Assembly: GCA_024752435.1 (NCBI GenBank)
Contig: CP103032.1
Coordinates: 1,426,001-1,490,000, forward strand
Origin: Allantophomopsis cytisporea
Taxonomy: Eukaryota > Ascomycota > Leotiomycetes > Phacidiales > Phacidiaceae
Direction: 5' to 3'
Length of the DNA stretch: 64,000 nt
Part shown: piece by piece, positions 12,250 to 24,543 of the stretch
Layout: every line of letters starts with the position of its first letter
Numbering within the stretch: position 1 is the first letter of the stretch
Notes under the pieces: model-generated
Told to the model about the DNA's origin: nothing
Seen by the model: only the letters and a program-made list of their open reading frames with translations
The model's database searches: none
Translations under genes and position numbers: made by a program

Positions 12250-13269
12250 TCAACGCCCTCCCTCGCCCAGCAAGACCAGAAACGCATGACTCTCCGGTAA
12301 ATCCCCGAGCAGCCAAACACGACCATCATCCCCCAGAATCCCCAAAGCCTCAAGCGGTTCCGAATGATCAATCCAGAAGCGCGTATCAGCACACGAAACA
12401 GCCCCATCGCCATCACCATCGCCATCGCCACTCCGCCCAAACCGAACACCACGCGGCTCCGCCTCCCCGCGCCCAAATACCCGCTGCACAGCCGCAATCG
12501 CGAATGGACGGGATGACAAGACGCCGTAACTGGTACTGCGCTCGTCACTTCAGAGCTGCTCGAGGGGGCCCTTGGCAATGCCTTGGTTCCGGAAGGCGCT
12601 GGACACGCAAAGCTGGGTGATCCAGATTATTTGGCCGCCTTCGTGGGTTCATTCTGCGCTGAAGACATTTCCTGCTAGGGTGTTGTCGATGAGGAGGCGC
12701 ATGTAGGTGTTTGTGGCGCTGGAGGGTAATATTGTTTCTTGTAGTTTTCTGGGGGATATTTTGACGCGTCCGGCTGGGGGGAGTCAGCTTGATTTTCAGG
12801 GATGATTATAGGAGAATTGGTCTTGGTGGTTCAGTAGTTTTGAGCCTGGGATGGTTTTGAATAATAAAATGATTGGATGAAGAATGTTTTTGGAAAGAAA
12901 GAATAATAGTGGTTCACTGAATGAACCTGAAAAGTAGGATGATTGTACTTCACGATATCATTCTGGGAATCAGCATGACTGTGCTGTACATGATGATTTG
13001 GTATAGAAAGATAGTAGTAGGATGATTATGCTTCATGGGTTACTTTGTATGATAGGATAGTTGAATAGCAAAAATACGAAAGTGCGTTCCAAGAAATCAA
13101 CATGTATCGAAAAGATACTTGCGCACATGGCTTTGCAAAGGCTCCCATCTTCTCTGCAGCCAAAGGACCCCATATGCCGTAGTTGAGGCTGAAGAACTTT
13201 GCGGCTGGCGAGTAATATCTTCTCCGTGATATCATCGCCTTTGAAATTCTCGATCTTGATTGTACGCAT
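12250..13269 (-). pseudogene. Decayed GNAT-family N-acetyltransferase gene
   Basis: Reading the minus strand from an ATG at 13269 gives a start (MRTIKIENFKGDDITEKILL). A one-base shift near 13203-13208 then moves the frame to FFSLNYGIWGPLAAEKMGAF. A probable intron follows (donor GTATCT near 13123, acceptor CCCCAG near 12776), then GRVKISPRKLQ, NTYMRLLIDNTLAGNVFSA, a TGA at 12649-12651, HEGGQIIWITQLCVSSAFRN, a second TGA at 12550-12552, SYGVLSSRPFAIAAV, and a C-terminus SCADTRFWIDHSEPLEAL ending at 12250. This order matches a common fungal GNAT protein (acetyl-CoA-dependent acetyltransferase). The fragment after the acetyl-CoA-binding segment is shorter than I recall for the family and carries a Gly-Asp repeat. 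The two stops fit TGG to TGA and CGA to TGA, both C:G to T:A transitions. The family match is from recall of typical members; the breaks are seen directly. An assembly error could explain one break, not all three. Confidence 0.8.
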
Positions 13270-16200
13270 TTTGTAGCTCTCAAATGGTGCTGAGTATCAA
13301 AATTTGTTGCAATAACAAGTTGAGAAGCGAGCATCTGATCACACGCATAGATGGAATAAATGAAATAAACAGAACCTATATATTGTTTGGACTTTCCTTA
13401 AGAAGCGACTTTTGATTTTTGGGGAATAGAAACCAGTCATTCCACAAATTTCTATTGCTAGAAAGTGACAATTTCTGGCTGGGAAGCGGACCTAAGTAAG
13501 TCATGAAGTTCACAGCATTACCAATTAGGAAATTCCGAGGACGCCGTATTATTCGATGAGATGGTACCGAAGAAGCACAGATTCAGATACGTCTCGATCT
13601 GATCAGCAACTCCCTAGCAATGATGAAATCATCGGATCGGGCTTCGATCCGGCATGGTCGGTAACCTTACCTCATCGAAGAAAAGATCCAAGGCGCTGTG
13701 CCTCTCGATGCGTGGGTCCTGCGTGCCTGGGTCGCTAAGTAAGCGACTTTGGTAAAGGTATGGAGTAGTACGGGAGGATATACAGTTGGAAGGGAAGAGG
13801 AAAGGATATGTAGTAGTACATAGACAGCTGAGTTCTACCGTACACTACGTACGTTACCTAAACACGAAGCGGTGATCATACAAGAACACCGCACTGATAC
13901 ATGCAAGAACGACCTTCTCTCTTGTCGCAACAGTTGAAGAAAACTCGCCTGGAGCCGTTGGTCAACTGTACTTCCGGAGCGTACATACCTTAGTTGATCC
14001 TACACCTCCTCCTCCCTAGACCACCAACCCCAAATTCAGGAGACGGTGAACAAAAACGGTGAACGGACAGGCCGTGCAGCACCACAGAACATTCTTCCCG
14101 AAACAAGAGACGAGAAGGGGCGAAGGCGTACGGATGAGAAGAGGATGTCCCGCAGTAAGGTCAGTCAGTCAGTCAGTCAGTCAGTCAGTCAGTCAGGGCA
14201 AGGGGAAGCCGTGCTTTGAGGGGGGGGGGATTGTCCTCAACGAGCCAGAGCCATTCCGCAGTCCGCGATGCTGTTTTCCTTTTGAGACATCGAGGCACCA
14301 GGAGGCGGCTGTTTCCTCGTATGAGGGCGGCGTATGATGGTGAGTTTTTCCCTTGCGACGGCAGAGAGAGGACGTACTTAAGAGACAGCTGTCTCCTTTT
14401 TGCCTGCAGTCTTGGATGCTTAATACTACCAGTGGTGTCTTCCGTTGTCGCTGGCTGACACGAAGAGAAGGTTTTGCTTGCTTCTCTTTGGTGTGAGATG
14501 GGCTGGGCTTGGGTGGATATCCGCCTCCATGTTCGCTCATGACTGAACCAAACAGTCTCGTCTGGCTGTTCTAGCTTTGAACCATAACGAACGGATGGTC
14601 TAGGAGACGGGGTCAGGGCTTGGGATCCAGGGCTTGACTACTTTACTTTTAATGATTCTATGACAATGATACGTTGATGGTATACGAAATAGAGCCGGGA
14701 TGGCTAAATTCTCTGGGAAAGCATCCTCGCTCGACTCGGCTCGACTCGACTGGGCTTTTAACTTGTAATGTGAGCTCGTTGGTGTATGAGTTTGATCACT
14801 TCTCATGAATGAATGCTGCGACGTCTTGTTATGCGATTATCCTTACGGGAACCACGCCGCGGGCCGCCTTCACTACTGCTATGGCCTGAAACATGGCTCT
14901 GTTGGTGCTGAAGTGCTGGTTGGTGGTGTGTTTACGTGCATATACAGATGCAGTGTAAAGTGTAGATAGAACACTTCTCCTGCTGGTAGAGTCGTACATA
15001 GAGTACATACAATACCCCAAGTATCATGTGTTGTTTGTATTGATTGTATGACCAGAGTGATGGACTTCATACTTTTGTGTACTCAACAAAGCTTGGATAC
15101 ATGACATCAAGCATTGAATCTGAGATGAGATACAGTGAATAGTATATGCACAGCTTGTGCTTGTTTGTACAACTGTCCTGTCCTGCCCCTCCTCTCACGC
15201 AGTACAAACTCCCTATACGTTACCAACCCTCGACCTCGACCTCGACCTTGAACTCAAACACAGCACGCTTCTGATTCGTAATGTACTACTGTGAACAGTA
15301 CAACCAGCATACTCCAACCCTACGCACCCTACGCACGAGTAAGGCCGAACTTCTCGCTCTCCCTTTTCTTCTTTACCATACCCAGCGCCATCAGCAAGGT
15401 AACAACTACTGCGTGCTGTCGCCCAAAGTCATCATTTACTTGCAGCATGCAGTAGCTTGTATGCAAGCCAGCGCGCGGAATTCATGCAGCATAGCTTCAA
15501 AAAGATTCTCCCTACCAAGATTAGTCTTTCTTCGAACTACATACGTACTATGATATTCTGTGCTACGCCCAGTCCGTCACCGTAGATATCCGAAGGGAAG
15601 AAAGCTTATGTAGTGATCTGAAGGAGAGCTGTTCGTGAAGACGCTGGATGGAATTTAGATTCGGCATTCTGGCTCAGCTGAAGGTTAGAGTTGATATGGG
15701 AATGGTTCGAGGGGTTACTGCTCCGCTGCTCCCCGCGTCAAAGCTTTCGGTCGAGGTTGATGCGAGCTGCTGCACTGGTGCACTGCTGGATTCGAAGAGT
15801 ACCTATGTACTGCCGTATGTGCAGACAGAATCCGGTTGGTTCCAGCTGGGGAGAGCGTCACATCGCCATCATAACCCGACAACAGCATGTCTTTCGACCC
15901 CAAGCACCACAATGCCACATAGAAGCACTCATGTTTCTAGCCTATGCAAAAGAATTCTCCATCTCTGAATCCTGTCCGAGGACTCATCATCACCTCACTT
16001 CCCTCTTGTCGTACCTTGTCTTGCCCTTCATTGTCTTCGCTTCTACCCCTCCAAACCCATATCCACCCCTCCCCCCTGCGCGCATCACCCTTCAGCGCAC
16101 GAAATGACCACCGAAGAGCCCTGGAGGTGTGGCGGATGATGAGTTCACCTGTCCTGCATCCCCGCCAACACCTGCTGAAGAGAACTCCTCACATGCTGCG

Positions 16201-18208
16201 CGTTGCGCCCGCAGCCAGTGCACCTGGATTTCTCGGTGCTTGGGTTCTGGGTGAGAGGTGACTGTGGGAACTGTGGTAATGTCGTAACGAAGGATGGAAG
16301 TACATTTCTAGGGTTGTCGTGTTGATAGTAATGCAGTTTAGGTGGAAGAAAGTATGGGTGGTGGTAGGAAATAGTGGATGAGAAGAACATAAAACCCATC
16401 CTTAATTTTCAAGGGCAGGATCGAGGTAGGAGCCTAGGAAAATCAGTTAAAAATCGACGGATTGGGATTATCTTTTGAGACAATGGTGACTCGTTCGCCA
16501 GAACTACCAATCGTAAATCCGCTTTCTTTTTTCTTTTTCCTTTTCTTTTTCGTTTTATGCATGTCTATTCAATGCGGCCTTGATATGTGGCCTGTTGGCT
16601 TGTCATTGCATGTCTGTATGCATGACATTACCCTGGAATCGCAACAGAATGGCATTCTGAAGGTAGGACGGCGGGGCAACATGTGTTCACTATTCGTTGA
16701 AATAAGGTAGTTGATTTCTAAATGGTGGAAATTGTGCCTGTTAACCATGGTAGACCGCCTCATTTCTTCTGCTTTTTCTTGGTATCTATTAAATATCGTT
16801 CACAGACTGAGCTGTCTGCAATAGCGAATTTCTGTATTTGGCTGTTCATGAACATATTCAGACTTGCTTGGAATCCAGAGGGATATTGATGATGTGGACA
16901 ACCAGAAAACATCTGCAAAAATACTGGCCAGGATCTTGGATGGGTATTGTGCAATATGCTTTAAATGACGATCATGGACGAATTGGGCCATACATGGCTC
17001 AGTACAGCATTCAAGAGTCTACTCATTAGGACTAGCCCGCTCAGACAGGTAAGCATAAATTTCCACAGCCTCGCTGTCAGGAGCGTCAAATACCATAGGC
17101 ACTTCTCGCTCCCCCTTCACTTTCTCATCGTCGGCGAACACTTCTTATTCTTCTCCTCAAACATTCCCAGAACAGCTCGGAAGTTTATACCTCACTCGCC
17201 TTCATTCTCCGTTCTTTATCCAAATCTAACGGAAAAGCCAAAAAGAAGAGAAGGAGAAAAAGAGGAAGAGGAAAGAAGACAAAAAAGAAGAAGCAAGCCT
17301 TCCCTTTCGGCTTCGGTTGTTCAATATCAAGAAAGACGAGAAACGAGGAGAACTACGAGACCAGAAAGAAAAATCAAATAAATACAAGAATAATAGCAGA
17401 AAATTCCCCCGAGATCAGAGAAAGTAAGGGAAAACGACAGAGGTTCTCAGGGCAAGTTCTCACAAGCATAGACCAAGAGATATTTATTCGGCCTTCGATT
17501 TGATTTCTTCGACTCAGCACACCGTACTGTCTATACTTTACTTCTCTGCTGCTGTTGCTGCTGAACTGCATTTTTTGTGCTCTGCTTCTGTCTGTGGGGG
17601 TTCGTGTGTGCGTGCTCAATTCTTTGACTTGGCTGTGGCTCTGCTGCTGGTTGTGGTCTGCTACTTTGCTTGCTACCTTACATCTGTCTGTTTGTCTGGC
17701 TGTCCGTCTGGCTGGACTGTGTGTGTGTGATCTGGCTGCTGGACTGTGAGTCGCGTCTCGTCTCCGTCAGGCTGTGCGGCGGTGGAGTAAATGATAGGGA
17801 GAAAACATTTGCCGACTTTCACCGATTAGCTCTCTTCTTGCCAGTCGAGAAATCAGAACACGACCCCAACGCTCATAGAACCGCTCGAACGCTCGAACGC
17901 TTCCAAAAAAACGAATCCGCGACGAACCAGATTCCAAACCCTCAACGTCCTGCCTCATTGCGCCTGCAGTGATCTTCATCATCATCATCATTCGAGTCTT
18001 CGCGCACTCAACGTCGCACTGCTCGAATCTTCATCCTTAGTCCCTGCTGCACCCCAAAAAAGAAAGCTTCGAGGCAGAGAGCAAAGTAGCGAGTCCCCCC
18101 CATTAGACTTCACATTCCTACGCGGTTCCTTGCATACGGCTCCGTTGTCAGGACAAGCTCTCGTTCCCCTGAGAGACCCCATTATACTGATACAATATTC
18201 CCTTCGTC
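13270..18208. other. 5 kb intergenic region and probable leader of the RRM/R3H gene
   Basis: No gene supported. Contents: a TCAG array at 14161-14196, a G run at 14220-14229, mixed AT-rich sequence to about 16.4 kb, a purine-rich block at 17225-17300 and CTG/TGT-rich sequence at 17530-17740. From about 17.1 kb onward the sequence is pyrimidine-rich, alternating with purine-rich blocks, and resembles a long 5' leader of the gene starting at 18209. Open frames are short and overlap each other. Confidence 0.5.
14161..14196. repeat. (TCAG)9 microsatellite
   Basis: Nine perfect tandem TCAG units, directly visible. It lies in noncoding DNA between the GNAT pseudogene and the RRM/R3H gene. It is likely length-polymorphic between isolates; no function is inferred. 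Confidence 0.98.
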
Positions 18209-20181
18209 ATGAATCAACAACAACAATACGAAATGTTCACCGAGTATAATGCTCCAAATCGGTCGCCGGTATCGAATCGTGCCTATGGTCAGCAGACTCT
18301 TCACCGTCAACCATCCAGAAATTTCGACCAGTATTCTCAAGTGCCAGCTTACCAGACAAGCCCAAGTGACGAAGTCTCTGCATCCCGATACGAGTCTGCT
18401 GCTCGATTTGATAACAGGATGGCCACTACTGCATCGACCTTGCATGCAGCACCTTATGGCTTCGAGAACAATACATGGGCCTACAACGCAAACGGTGCTG
18501 CGACGATTGGAGGAGCCAGCAGCAGACTGAAGTCCTCTTCTCGAAGAGCACCTCTCCCAACTGTGAGTTACTGGAAAAGGAGAAGTACGACGGCGGTGAT
18601 GCTGACTATGACCAGGCATGGCAAGAACCCCCCGCACCTGTTAATGCTGGCCTACAGAATATGTACATGCAGGGCCAACACCAGGCTCAGCCCATGATTC
18701 CGCAACAACAGACAAACTACAAGCCCATACATGCCGAATCAGGAGAGGAGTTGATTCCTACCGCCATTGTCATCAAAAACATCCCGTTTGCTATTAAGAA
18801 GGAGTCAATAGTGGAGATGATGACCGATATGTCCCTCCCGCTTCCTTATGCCTTCAACTACCACTTTGATAATGGTGTCTTCCGCGGATTGGCCTTTGCC
18901 AACTTCCAAACACCAGACGAAACCGCTCTGGTTATTGCCCACATGAATCATCTGGATGTCCAGGGAAGAAAGCTTCGGGTTGAATACAAGAAGATGTTGC
19001 CACAGGCCGAGCGGGAGCGCATTGAACGTGACAAGAGGGAGAGACGGGGACAACTCGAAGAGCAGCATAGACCAGTTCAGGGTGGTAACCATATGCTTCA
19101 CAGTCAAGCATCCATGTCATCATTAGCTTCGGCCATCCCTGCAGCCTCCCCATCTCCAATCTCAATGCGGGGTGGGAAAGTTGGTCAGTCATATGTGACT
19201 CCGTCAACAACTCCTTCTAACAGTCCTCTAGATATTGACATGAATGACCCAATTGTGCTCGAGCACTTCGCAACCCTCAAAGTCTTCGAAAACGATCCAA
19301 GCAGACACGTTCTGCGATTCCCTCCAGGAATGGGCGCCCAAGAGAGAAAACACATTCACACGCTTGCCTACAAGCTCAATATGGACCACATTTCCGAAGG
19401 TGCAGGACCAGAACGCCATGTTATTGTGTCCAAGATTCGACGGGAAAGCCCACCAATGGCACAAATCAGTGATCTTTACGGTAGTGAATCAACGAGACGT
19501 AGCCTGAATCGCGCAGCGACGACGGATTTCAGTGAGGCAAGAAATGCTGCGGATCAGTACAGCGGACTTCATACTCTTAACCGTCAGCACTCTGCACTCT
19601 TGGATATTCCACCATCACCAAGTGGCTTCAACATTGGACAGAATTTGAGAGGTGTAAAGTCCTTTGCCGATTTGCGCTCTCAGTCGCCTAGTTTCTTGTC
19701 TAACAACGTGGCAAATGATGGTTTTCCATCCCAGCTTGGCCAGAATGTCTCGCGATACAACGAATATGGCGGACAGTTGTCTACTGCAACTTCCGGCAAC
19801 AATTTGAAGGGTCGTGACGACTTTGGGCTTTCTGCTGGATTTGGTGGACTGTCTCTTCAGAGCCAGCCCACTCCACAGCGAAGCAATGGTAGACTTTCCT
19901 CAGACAGAGACAACCATGGAGCAATTGGTGGTGTTATTGGGAGCCAGCGTACAGCCAATGGTAACCACTTCGGTGACAGCCTACGAAATGGATCTGCATC
20001 TTCAATTGAGAGACAACCTCGAGGACCAACCAATGACTGGAATTCAAACTTCTCTCGCCCTCGCCAGAACGGGCATGGAACTCGCGGTAGCAATGAATTG
20101 GATAACTCTCCCCTAGAAGAGAGATGGGAGGAAAACAATCAATTTGACCTCGATCGCAACGGCCAACTTCCACGATACTAG
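18209..20181 (+). CDS. RRM and R3H domain RNA-binding protein, PIN4-like
   Basis: Two exons, 18209-18562 and 18616-20181, give 639 aa. The 53-nt intron has GTGAGT, branch GCTGAC and acceptor ACCAG; it joins RRAPLPT to AWQEPPAP and explains an apparent frame change. The N-terminus (1-118) is Gln/Ser/Tyr-rich and disordered. An RRM lies at about 166-245, with RNP2-like IVIKNIPF (169-176) and RNP1-like RGLAFANF (208-215). It is followed by a charged helix (ERERIERDKRERRGQ). An R3H-like domain lies at about 327-390 (NDPIVLEHFATLKVFENDP, then GAQERKHIHTLA and an RHVIVSK strand). The remainder is low-complexity Ser/Asn/Gly-rich. The combination is typical of fungal proteins annotated as PIN4/Cip1-like, cytoplasmic mRNA-binding factors linked to stress and cell-cycle control. 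RNA binding is well supported by domains; the specific role is inference. The ATG at 18209 is the first in frame after a leader with no competing long frame. Confidence 0.9.
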
Positions 20182-21666
20182 TTAATCAAGCAATGACGAT
20201 TCCGACAAAGTCCCTGATGACGTTACGAACACTAGATCCATTCGTGCTTCGCATGGCCTTACCCATTTTCGATAACTTGCACGAAAGTCAAGGTCTCGAC
20301 TCATTCTCGCCTCAATATCATGGCTAGAATTATGAATCCATCACTTTAACCAACGTCTTTTTGTGCCAAGCTATCTGTCTTTCTGGGCAACTTCGTTCTG
20401 TGTGCTTTTGTGTATACTTGTTTCTGCTTCTGTACCTGTTGATCTGCTTGCGGGAATGCTTTTGTCTCAATTTCTGCGGAAAACAACCCCCTTACGATAC
20501 ACGTCATCGAGGAATTAAAAAAATACATCAACGACGGATACACGACTTAATTCTGTGACCTTCGGGTTATGATGAACGTGGAACGAAACCAAAAACACAA
20601 AAATATTGCGCGAAGACTCATTATCTATCAATTTGCTTTCTGGACCTGTACTCCTTGCTCTTTGTCTTTTATGAATTCCACAGCAAAGGAACATTACGAC
20701 TCAACGTGTCGACGTCACATATACGTACTACATTTACGCAGGTTAGGCTTCTCTTCTTATACAGCGCGACTGGGCAACCTACTCATGACTTGAACGCTGC
20801 GACGACCCTATCACTACCATTCTTGGATTCTCCCCTCACATCCAATATCTTGCCTTTCGATCACTCCAAAGTATGAATCTATTTCTCTACTCTGAACGCT
20901 TGCAGTGCCCAATCGACGATAGGTTCAGTAAAGGATGTTAAGGAGAGTTCTTGGAGTTGGAGATAGCTTTTATGGATGGGGAGGACGAAGAAAGATGTTT
21001 GTGGTGTTGAAAATATATGATAATGACTGGTGAAAGTCCTGTATCATGTTTGCCTTGTTTCCCCTATCTTTTGCGAATGTCTCTTCTGTCATTTCGTATC
21101 CCTTCTTCGACTTTCGCGTTTCATTATTCTGTGTGTTCTTGTTGTTCTGGTACTTCTGTTGCAAGGGGCGGATGGCTTTTGTCTGGTGGAGTGGAGTGGA
21201 GTGGGTGAGTCCAGATAGCCGGATGGATGTGGTGGATATCGATCACTCGGATTCGCATTGCTGGCGTGGTGGCTGTCTTGTGTATCGATGAGGGCTTTCA
21301 CTTATTGCAACGATGGGGATGAGGGAGTAATATGTTGCTTGTGTTGTACTTGCATCGATGGACTTAATAGGGTGTATAGAAGAATGTCAATTGTTTTTAT
21401 AATATGTTTTCTGGGGACTGGTTGTGACTGGCTGCATGTCATCATGTGCAGGTAATTCTGATGGGTACTTGGATGATGGGGAGGCGTTGAGGTGTTTGGA
21501 TTATTAGATTGTCTGTTTTCTTAGTTGATGGGAAGTTTGTACGTGCTGCTTGGTTTGGTTTACGGGGCGTAGATTCTGATAGACTGCAAGTCAAGAGCCA
21601 GATATGTATCCATCTTCTCTTACAAACATCCATTACGCCCAATTGAAGCCCGCACACCCATCCCAA
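20182..21666. other. Intergenic between convergent genes
   Basis: This holds the 3' flank of the RRM/R3H gene on the plus strand and of the cysteine-rich protein gene on the minus strand. The sequence is AT-rich and pyrimidine-rich, with short overlapping frames only. Nothing else was recognised. Confidence 0.5.
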
Positions 21667-22218
21667 CTACCCCTCAATCCCCGCGCTCAAAAACCCCCTC
21701 AAAATCGCCTCCTCCTCCTCAGCAGCATGCAAGCACTCACTCGGATGATCACAATGCAATCCACAGTCCCTCCGCTCAGGACTCACACTCTGCGCCCGCC
21801 GCCACTCATTCCACTCCGCCCAACCAGCATAGTCGAACTCACTACGACAGATCTGATGCCGGCGCCTCCTGCGCCCTCTCGACTTCGATTTCGGTGCCGC
21901 GGACCTCGACGTCTGCGCCTCCGTCTCCGGCACCGATGAGCAGAATACGTGCCCGCAGCTCAGGCACCGTCGTGTCGTGCGCAGCGCGTACACTTCGTGG
22001 CATTCGTGGCATTGCCAGAGCCAGGGAAGCGGTGAGTGGGGGGGTGGTGAGGACGGTTTGGTTGGCGTTGTTGTGGTGCTGGTGCTGCTCTTGGAGGCGT
22101 CTTGGGGCCGTGGGGTCGCCTCGCGTGGTGTCGGTGTTAGGGGCGTTAGGGGTGACGGAGGGGTTTCGGAGCGGCGGAGGAGGGAGGGACGGGTTAGAGG
22201 TGGTGGGATTGCGCGCAT
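21667..22218 (-). CDS. Conserved cysteine/histidine-rich protein of unknown function
   Basis: Single-exon frame of 183 aa. Residues 1-62 are Pro/Ser/Thr-rich. Then comes a zinc-ribbon-like segment: WQCHECHEVYALRTTRRCLS (68-87), with C70, C73, C85, C88, H90 and C93. A basic stretch follows (GRRRRRHQ, 115-122), then CRSEFDYAGWAEWNEWRR (124-141) and a second Cys/His group (C152, C156, H158, C162, H164). The spacing of paired cysteines and the aromatic FDYAGW/EWNEW block look like conserved, structured elements rather than a chance frame, and I recall similar hypothetical proteins in other filamentous ascomycetes. Metal binding is inferred from Cys/His spacing; no function is known to me. The DNA is much more GC-rich than its flanks (for example 21840-22210), consistent with real coding sequence. 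The ATG at 22218 is the first in frame, but a more upstream spliced start cannot be excluded. Confidence 0.7.
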   Translation of the reverse strand: MRAIPPPLTRPSLLRRSETPPSPLTPLTPTPREATPRPQDASKSSTSTTTTPTKPSSPPPHSPLPWLWQCHECHEVYALRTTRRCLSCGHVFCSSVPETEAQTSRSAAPKSKSRGRRRRRHQICRSEFDYAGWAEWNEWRRAQSVSPERRDCGLHCDHPSECLHAAEEEEAILRGFLSAGIEG

Positions 22219-23687
22219 TTGGGTTGGTTGTGGTGTTGATCTGGTGTGCTGAGAAGGCTAAGGGGGTTCGCTGTTGATGTGTTGAGTTGAATTCGAAGTT
22301 GCTGGTGTAAATATTTAATGATTGGATTCCAACAGTTGTGTTCAGATAAAGAGCGTGGAAGACCAACTTCAAGAGTAAGGTACTTTGTTGAAGGAACGTG
22401 TGAGTAGTCGATAACAGCCAGCTAGCAACGACCAAAACCCATGCTCGAATTCTGTTGTGGGAAAAAGAGCACGATGTAAACCCCCTCAAGTATTCTCTCT
22501 CCCTCTTATATCTTCACCAAAACAGCTTCCTCCTCTTGCACCTATTCCTTCTTGCATATCACCTACACCTCACTCCTACTATCCACGCCATACCAATGCC
22601 AACATCGCCAATCTTTCAGAAACCCTATGGCCAGATATCTAGTGTCATTGATTCACTCGCCATCTCAGCCCTATCCCACAAACAATCTCTACGTTCTACA
22701 GATCCCTTTGTTCGTGGGTGAGTGGCGCTCTGTCTATTTCCGGCACAAAGAGCGCGAGCAGCACGTGGGCCACCGCCTTGCAAACCATCACTTCGCGTGA
22801 TTATACACTGGTCCAGTCATGGAAGCCCTTTTTGAATTACAGAGGATGTACAAGATTGGATGGCGTCGATTCATTTCAATAGTAAGTTGCGATGTGATGC
22901 GTTATAGAGGTATGGTATGCGGGGACGAATAGCAACTCTTGAATATCATCCGAAGCCAGTATAGACTCTACGAATACTACGAGCACATTTCGGTATGAGC
23001 GCTGTCACGACCCAATAGCATACGGTAGCGGACTGCTGTATTAGAAAGCATCGATCGACTCACTGAAGCGTATCATCATTCTGTCGTCGGCTCTCGTCAG
23101 CGTTTCTTTGTTCTCTGACTCAAGCCAGCCTTAAAGATGAGACACTTGCAGTTTCCCCCAACCAAACAAGAACCCAGTCCGTAAAAGGACAAAAGGACAT
23201 ATAGATAGCGAACACATGCGAAAGAGAACCAAACTTAAGAGTTGCGTTTTCCATGATCTCATTTTCTTGCACCGAGAACACATCGCATCGTCAGCTACAC
23301 GTACACAGTTGACACAGAGGCCCCCCTTACATCCCGCGTTCATCCTTCCCACGTTCATTAAAAAATCTTCAATCTTCAATCTTGAACTCGAACTCAAACT
23401 CGAACCTGAATCCTCTCACCCCGTCATCTTCCAACTACAAGCCAAAGCAAGTGCAGTTGAAAGGAAAACAATCCCAAAAAAGCACAATGTAAACTTATAA
23501 AAAAAAGTTAAATAACGAAATTCCCGCCTACAACACCATCGAATATTTCATTCCATCCCGAATACCCGTTCCACACAAAAAAAGAAGCAATAAAATAGAA
23601 ACCCAGAGGAGGAAAAGAATAAAAAATAGAGCCTTAAGCGTATTTCCTATTTTAATCGTTCTTTGGAAAGTTAAGTGCGCAGTTCCT
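22219..23687. other. Intergenic
   Basis: No gene supported. It includes the promoter side of the minus-strand cysteine-rich gene and the 3' flank of H2A.Z. A pyrimidine-rich plus-strand stretch at 22490-22800 has short open frames in all three phases, but none has a recognisable motif. Sequence near 23350-23410 has a short TCAATCT/GAACTC repeat pattern. Confidence 0.5.
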
Positions 23688-24543
23688 TTATTGCTCGAGC
23701 AACTTCTGTTTCTTCTTCTGCTCGACCTTGAGGAGTAGAGCGCGGTTGATGTGTGGGAGGACACCTCCGAAGGCAATGGTGGCCCTGATGAGGGTATCGA
23801 GTTCTTCGTCTCCGCGGATAGCGAGTTGCAAGTGACGTGGGGTGATACGCTTGACCTTGAGATCCTTGGCTGCGTTCTGCGTAACAATCAATATCTAAAA
23901 TCCGCAACTTTGAAAAGGTAGAACCTACACCCGCGAGCTCGAGAACTTCAGCAGTAAGGTATTCGAGAACAGCGGTAACGTAGACAGCTGCCTTAGCACC
24001 AACTCTCATCTTGTTCTGGGTGTTGTTCTTCAAGAAACGCTTGACACGACCGCAAGGAAACTAGATCGCGTGGTGTTAGCGCTTCTGCTTTCGCAAATGG
24101 TGGTGTCTGTTGATGTGAAAAGTTTTCCAGCTTGATGGTACGAGGCATCACAACAGGACTGAGCTATCAGCGCGACAAAAGTCCTGATGCTGTCGCAAGC
24201 TCGGCGCGTCACGATGATGATATCGTGATTTGCACAGACTTCGAATATAATGCATCATGAGCATGCGCGATGCATGTTGCTTGTTGTGGCGCGTCTGAAA
24301 CTCCAAAGCTGGAGCCTCATTCTATGACGCGACGGATTTGGTGGGGTTGAAATGACTTTCAAAGGCCCCCACATGCGCAAAATCGCCCAACAAATGTAGA
24401 TAAAGCTGGGTTTTCTGGCGTGCATGCAAACATACCTGGAGACCAGCTTTGCTTGAGTGACTCTGCTGCTTCTTGTTCCCATCGGTGCCGACCTTGCCTC
24501 CAGAGGACTTTCCTCCCGAAGACTTTCCTTTGCCTCCAGCCAT
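23688..24543 (-). CDS. HTZ1: Histone variant H2A.Z
   Basis: Three exons on the minus strand, 24543-24436, 24060-23929 and 23876-23688, give 142 aa with both junctions in phase 0. Introns start GTATGT and GTAGGT and end CTAG and GCAG. The protein has a Gly/Lys-rich acetylatable N-terminus (MAGGKGKSSGGKSSGGK), then AGLQFPCGRVKRFLKNNTQN, the histone-fold segment AAVYVTAVLEYLTAEVLELA and ITPRHLQLAIRGDEELDTLI. The LAIRGDEELD acidic patch and the FPCGRVKR and GNAAKDLKVKRI segments distinguish H2A.Z from canonical H2A (which has FPVGRVHR and no matching tail). H2A.Z is deposited by SWR1 at promoter-flanking nucleosomes. The first intron is long for this genome (375 nt). No other histone gene is adjacent, as expected for a variant gene. 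The C-terminus ends KKKQKLLEQ. Confidence 0.98.

Noticed and set aside
18540..18620. Apparent frameshift in the RRM/R3H gene
   Set aside because: A 53-nt intron with GTGAGT, GCTGAC and ACCAG (18563-18615) joins the two frames in phase 0, so there is no frame break.
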